This document shows, one piece after another, positions 62,985-64,000 of a DNA stretch of 64,000 nt. How positions within the stretch are numbered: position 1 is the stretch's first letter; each line of letters starts with the position of its first letter. Below the pieces are notes generated by a model that did no database searches, had not been told where the DNA came from, and saw only the letters and a list, made by a program, of their open reading frames with translations. The position numbers were made by a program, and so were the translations under genes. Source of the stretch: Sanguibacter gelidistatuariae (GTDB taxonomy: Bacteria > Actinomycetota > Actinomycetes > Actinomycetales > Cellulomonadaceae); contig NZ_FMYH01000002.1 of assembly GCF_900096585.1 (NCBI RefSeq), positions 331,997-395,996 on the forward strand, written 5' to 3'.

Positions 62985-62991
62985 GGCTGGC

Positions 62992-62997
62992 ACACTA
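62992..62997 (-). promoter_or_regulatory. -10 box of the histidine kinase operon (leaderless type)
   Basis: TAGTGT on the minus strand ends 7 bases before the ATG at 62984; no ribosome binding site. Confidence 0.45.
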
Positions 62998-63038
62998 CGC
63001 CATCGCCCAGTACGCCATGGCCGACGACGCGATAGCAG

Positions 63039-63076
63039 CGAGGACCCCCGCTGCAGGTGCGCGGCGGGGGTCCTCG
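63039..63076. terminator. Hairpin terminator after ackA
   Basis: CGAGGACCCCCGC (63039-63051) pairs perfectly with GCGGGGGTCCTCG (63064-63076) across a 12-base loop. It lies 28 bases after the ackA stop on the minus strand, before the kinase operon. Confidence 0.7.
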
Positions 63077-63104
63077 GAGTGGTGGCGGTCAGCCGTTGAT
63101 CAGC

Positions 63105-64000
63105 TCAGGCGTCGATCATCGCCACGCACTGGCGGGCGATGGCCAGCTCCTCGTTCGTGGGCACGACCATGACGAGCGTCGAGGTCCAGTCGGGGGAGAT
63201 GATGCGGGGTTCGCGGGAGCGCTCGTTGTTGCGGGCCGGGTCGATCGCGATGCCCAGGCTCTCCAGGCCGGCCACGGTGAGGCTGCGGACGATGTCGTCG
63301 TTCTCCCCGGCCCCGGCGGTGAAGACGATGACGTCGACGCGTCCCAGGATCGCGTGGTAGGCGCCGATGTACTTCTTCAACCGGTGGATGTAGACGTCCA
63401 GGGCCAGCTTGGCGCCCTCGTTCCCGGCCTCGATGAGGTCGTGCAGACCGCGGAAGTCGTTGTCCCCGGCGAGGCCCTTGAGGCCCGACTTCTTGTTCAG
63501 CACGTCGTCGATCTCGTCGATCGAGAGTCCGGCGTTGCGGTGCAGGTGGAAGATGATCGCGGGGTCGATGTCCCCGGACCGGGTGCCCATGACGAGGCCT
63601 TCGAGGGGGGTGAGGCCCATCGAGGTCTCGACCGCGACGCCGCCGCGGATCGCCGACGCGGACGCGCCGTTGCCCAGGTGCAGCACGATCTGGTTAAGGT
63701 CCTCGAGCTTGCGGCCCAGCACCCGGGAGACCTTGCCCGAGACGTACTGGTGGCTCGTGCCGTGGAAGCCGTACCGGCGGATACCGTGCTCCTTGGCCAG
63801 CTCGGCGTCGATCGCGTACGTGTACGCGGCCTCGGGCAGGGTCTGGAAGAACGCGGTGTCGAAGATCGCCACGTGCGGGATGTCTGGCAGCAGCGCCCGG
63901 GCGACCTCGATGCCGCGCACGTGCCCCGGGTTGTGCAGGGGGGCGAGCGGGATGAGGGACCGGATGTCTTCGACGACCTGGTCGTCGATGATCACCGGCC
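63105..64000 (-). CDS. ackA: Acetate kinase, N-terminus beyond the right edge
   Basis: About 298 residues of the C-terminal two thirds are visible, running off the window. The enzyme interconverts acetyl-phosphate and acetate with ADP/ATP. Family marks are the catalytic Asp in [60 protein letters not shown] and the end [11 protein letters not shown]. In actinobacteria pta usually lies upstream, outside this window; that is expectation, not observation. A hairpin terminator follows the stop. Confidence 0.97.
   Translation of the reverse strand, partial: PVIIDDQVVEDIRSLIPLAPLHNPGHVRGIEVARALLPDIPHVAIFDTAFFQTLPEAAYTYAIDAELAKEHGIRRYGFHGTSHQYVSGKVSRVLGRKLEDLNQIVLHLGNGASASAIRGGVAVETSMGLTPLEGLVMGTRSGDIDPAIIFHLHRNAGLSIDEIDDVLNKKSGLKGLAGDNDFRGLHDLIEAGNEGAKLALDVYIHRLKKYIGAYHAILGRVDVIVFTAGAGENDDIVRSLTVAGLESLGIAIDPARNNERSREPRIISPDWTSTLVMVVPTNEELAIARQCVAMIDA

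Overview
The window is high-GC DNA with densely packed genes, frequent GTG starts and many 1-4 base ATGA/GTGA gene overlaps. Gene content points to an actinobacterium of the order Micrococcales, near Cellulomonas, Sanguibacter or Oerskovia. The indicators are a WhiB protein, a CIRCE-controlled groES, guaB followed by guaB3, NAD(P)HX repair fused in one protein, an F420-type LLM oxidoreductase and a LAXTG-anchored surface protein. Taxonomy is inferred from gene content and composition, not from a marker search. No rRNA, tRNA, CRISPR array, insertion sequence, prophage or recognisable defence locus was seen.

Layout. 1-2128: C-terminal part of a large LuxR regulator. 2317-5585: the alpha ribosomal operon infA-rpmJ-rpsM-rpsK-rpoA-rplQ (no rpsD), closed by a 19-bp hairpin. 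5726-12474: a multi-pass membrane protein coupled to an alpha/beta hydrolase, a ROK/polyphosphate-glucokinase-like protein, truA, a DUF5709-type acidic protein and an ABC-F ATPase. 12532-18491: a pentose/arabinoside module with a GH51 arabinofuranosidase, two permeases, a lipoprotein binding protein and a divergent LacI regulator with palindromic operators. 18518-26770: trhO, rplM-rpsI with a strong terminator, glmM-def-dedA, then divergent coaA / glmS-acpS. 26812-35230: LLM oxidoreductase, then nnr, a P-loop kinase, alr and the t6A cluster tsaE-tsaB-rimI-(sulfurtransferase)-tsaD. 35323-40652: a small secreted protein, a PadR regulator with a frameshifted membrane partner, a YbdK-type carboxylate-amine ligase, a THUMP-like methyltransferase and a MATE exporter. 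41036-43633: a sortase-anchored metallophosphoesterase. 43691-50919: groES, a WhiB3/WhiD-type protein, a MerR regulator with a degenerate cobalamin domain, guaB, an RluA-type synthase, a DnaQ-type exonuclease, guaB3 and a GNAT remnant. 50987-58608: gabD2 and the complete fructose PTS operon fruR-fruK-IIA-IIBC-ptsH-ptsI. 58621-62984: a NatAB-like ABC exporter and a NarL-type two-component system. 63105-64000: acetate kinase, cut by the right edge.

How the genes work together. Most of the window is core metabolism and translation. Cell-wall precursor supply is represented by glmS, glmM and alr, CoA and ACP activation by coaA and acpS, and tRNA modification by truA, trhO and the tsa genes. Two sugar uptake modules (ABC arabinosides, PTS fructose) each sit beside their own regulator. 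A window-wide signal is a -10-like hexamer ending 6-7 bases before the start codon of many genes that lack a Shine-Dalgarno sequence. This suggests leaderless mRNAs and was used to choose several starts. No clear undescribed multi-gene system was found; the most unusual items are listed as findings with moderate scores.
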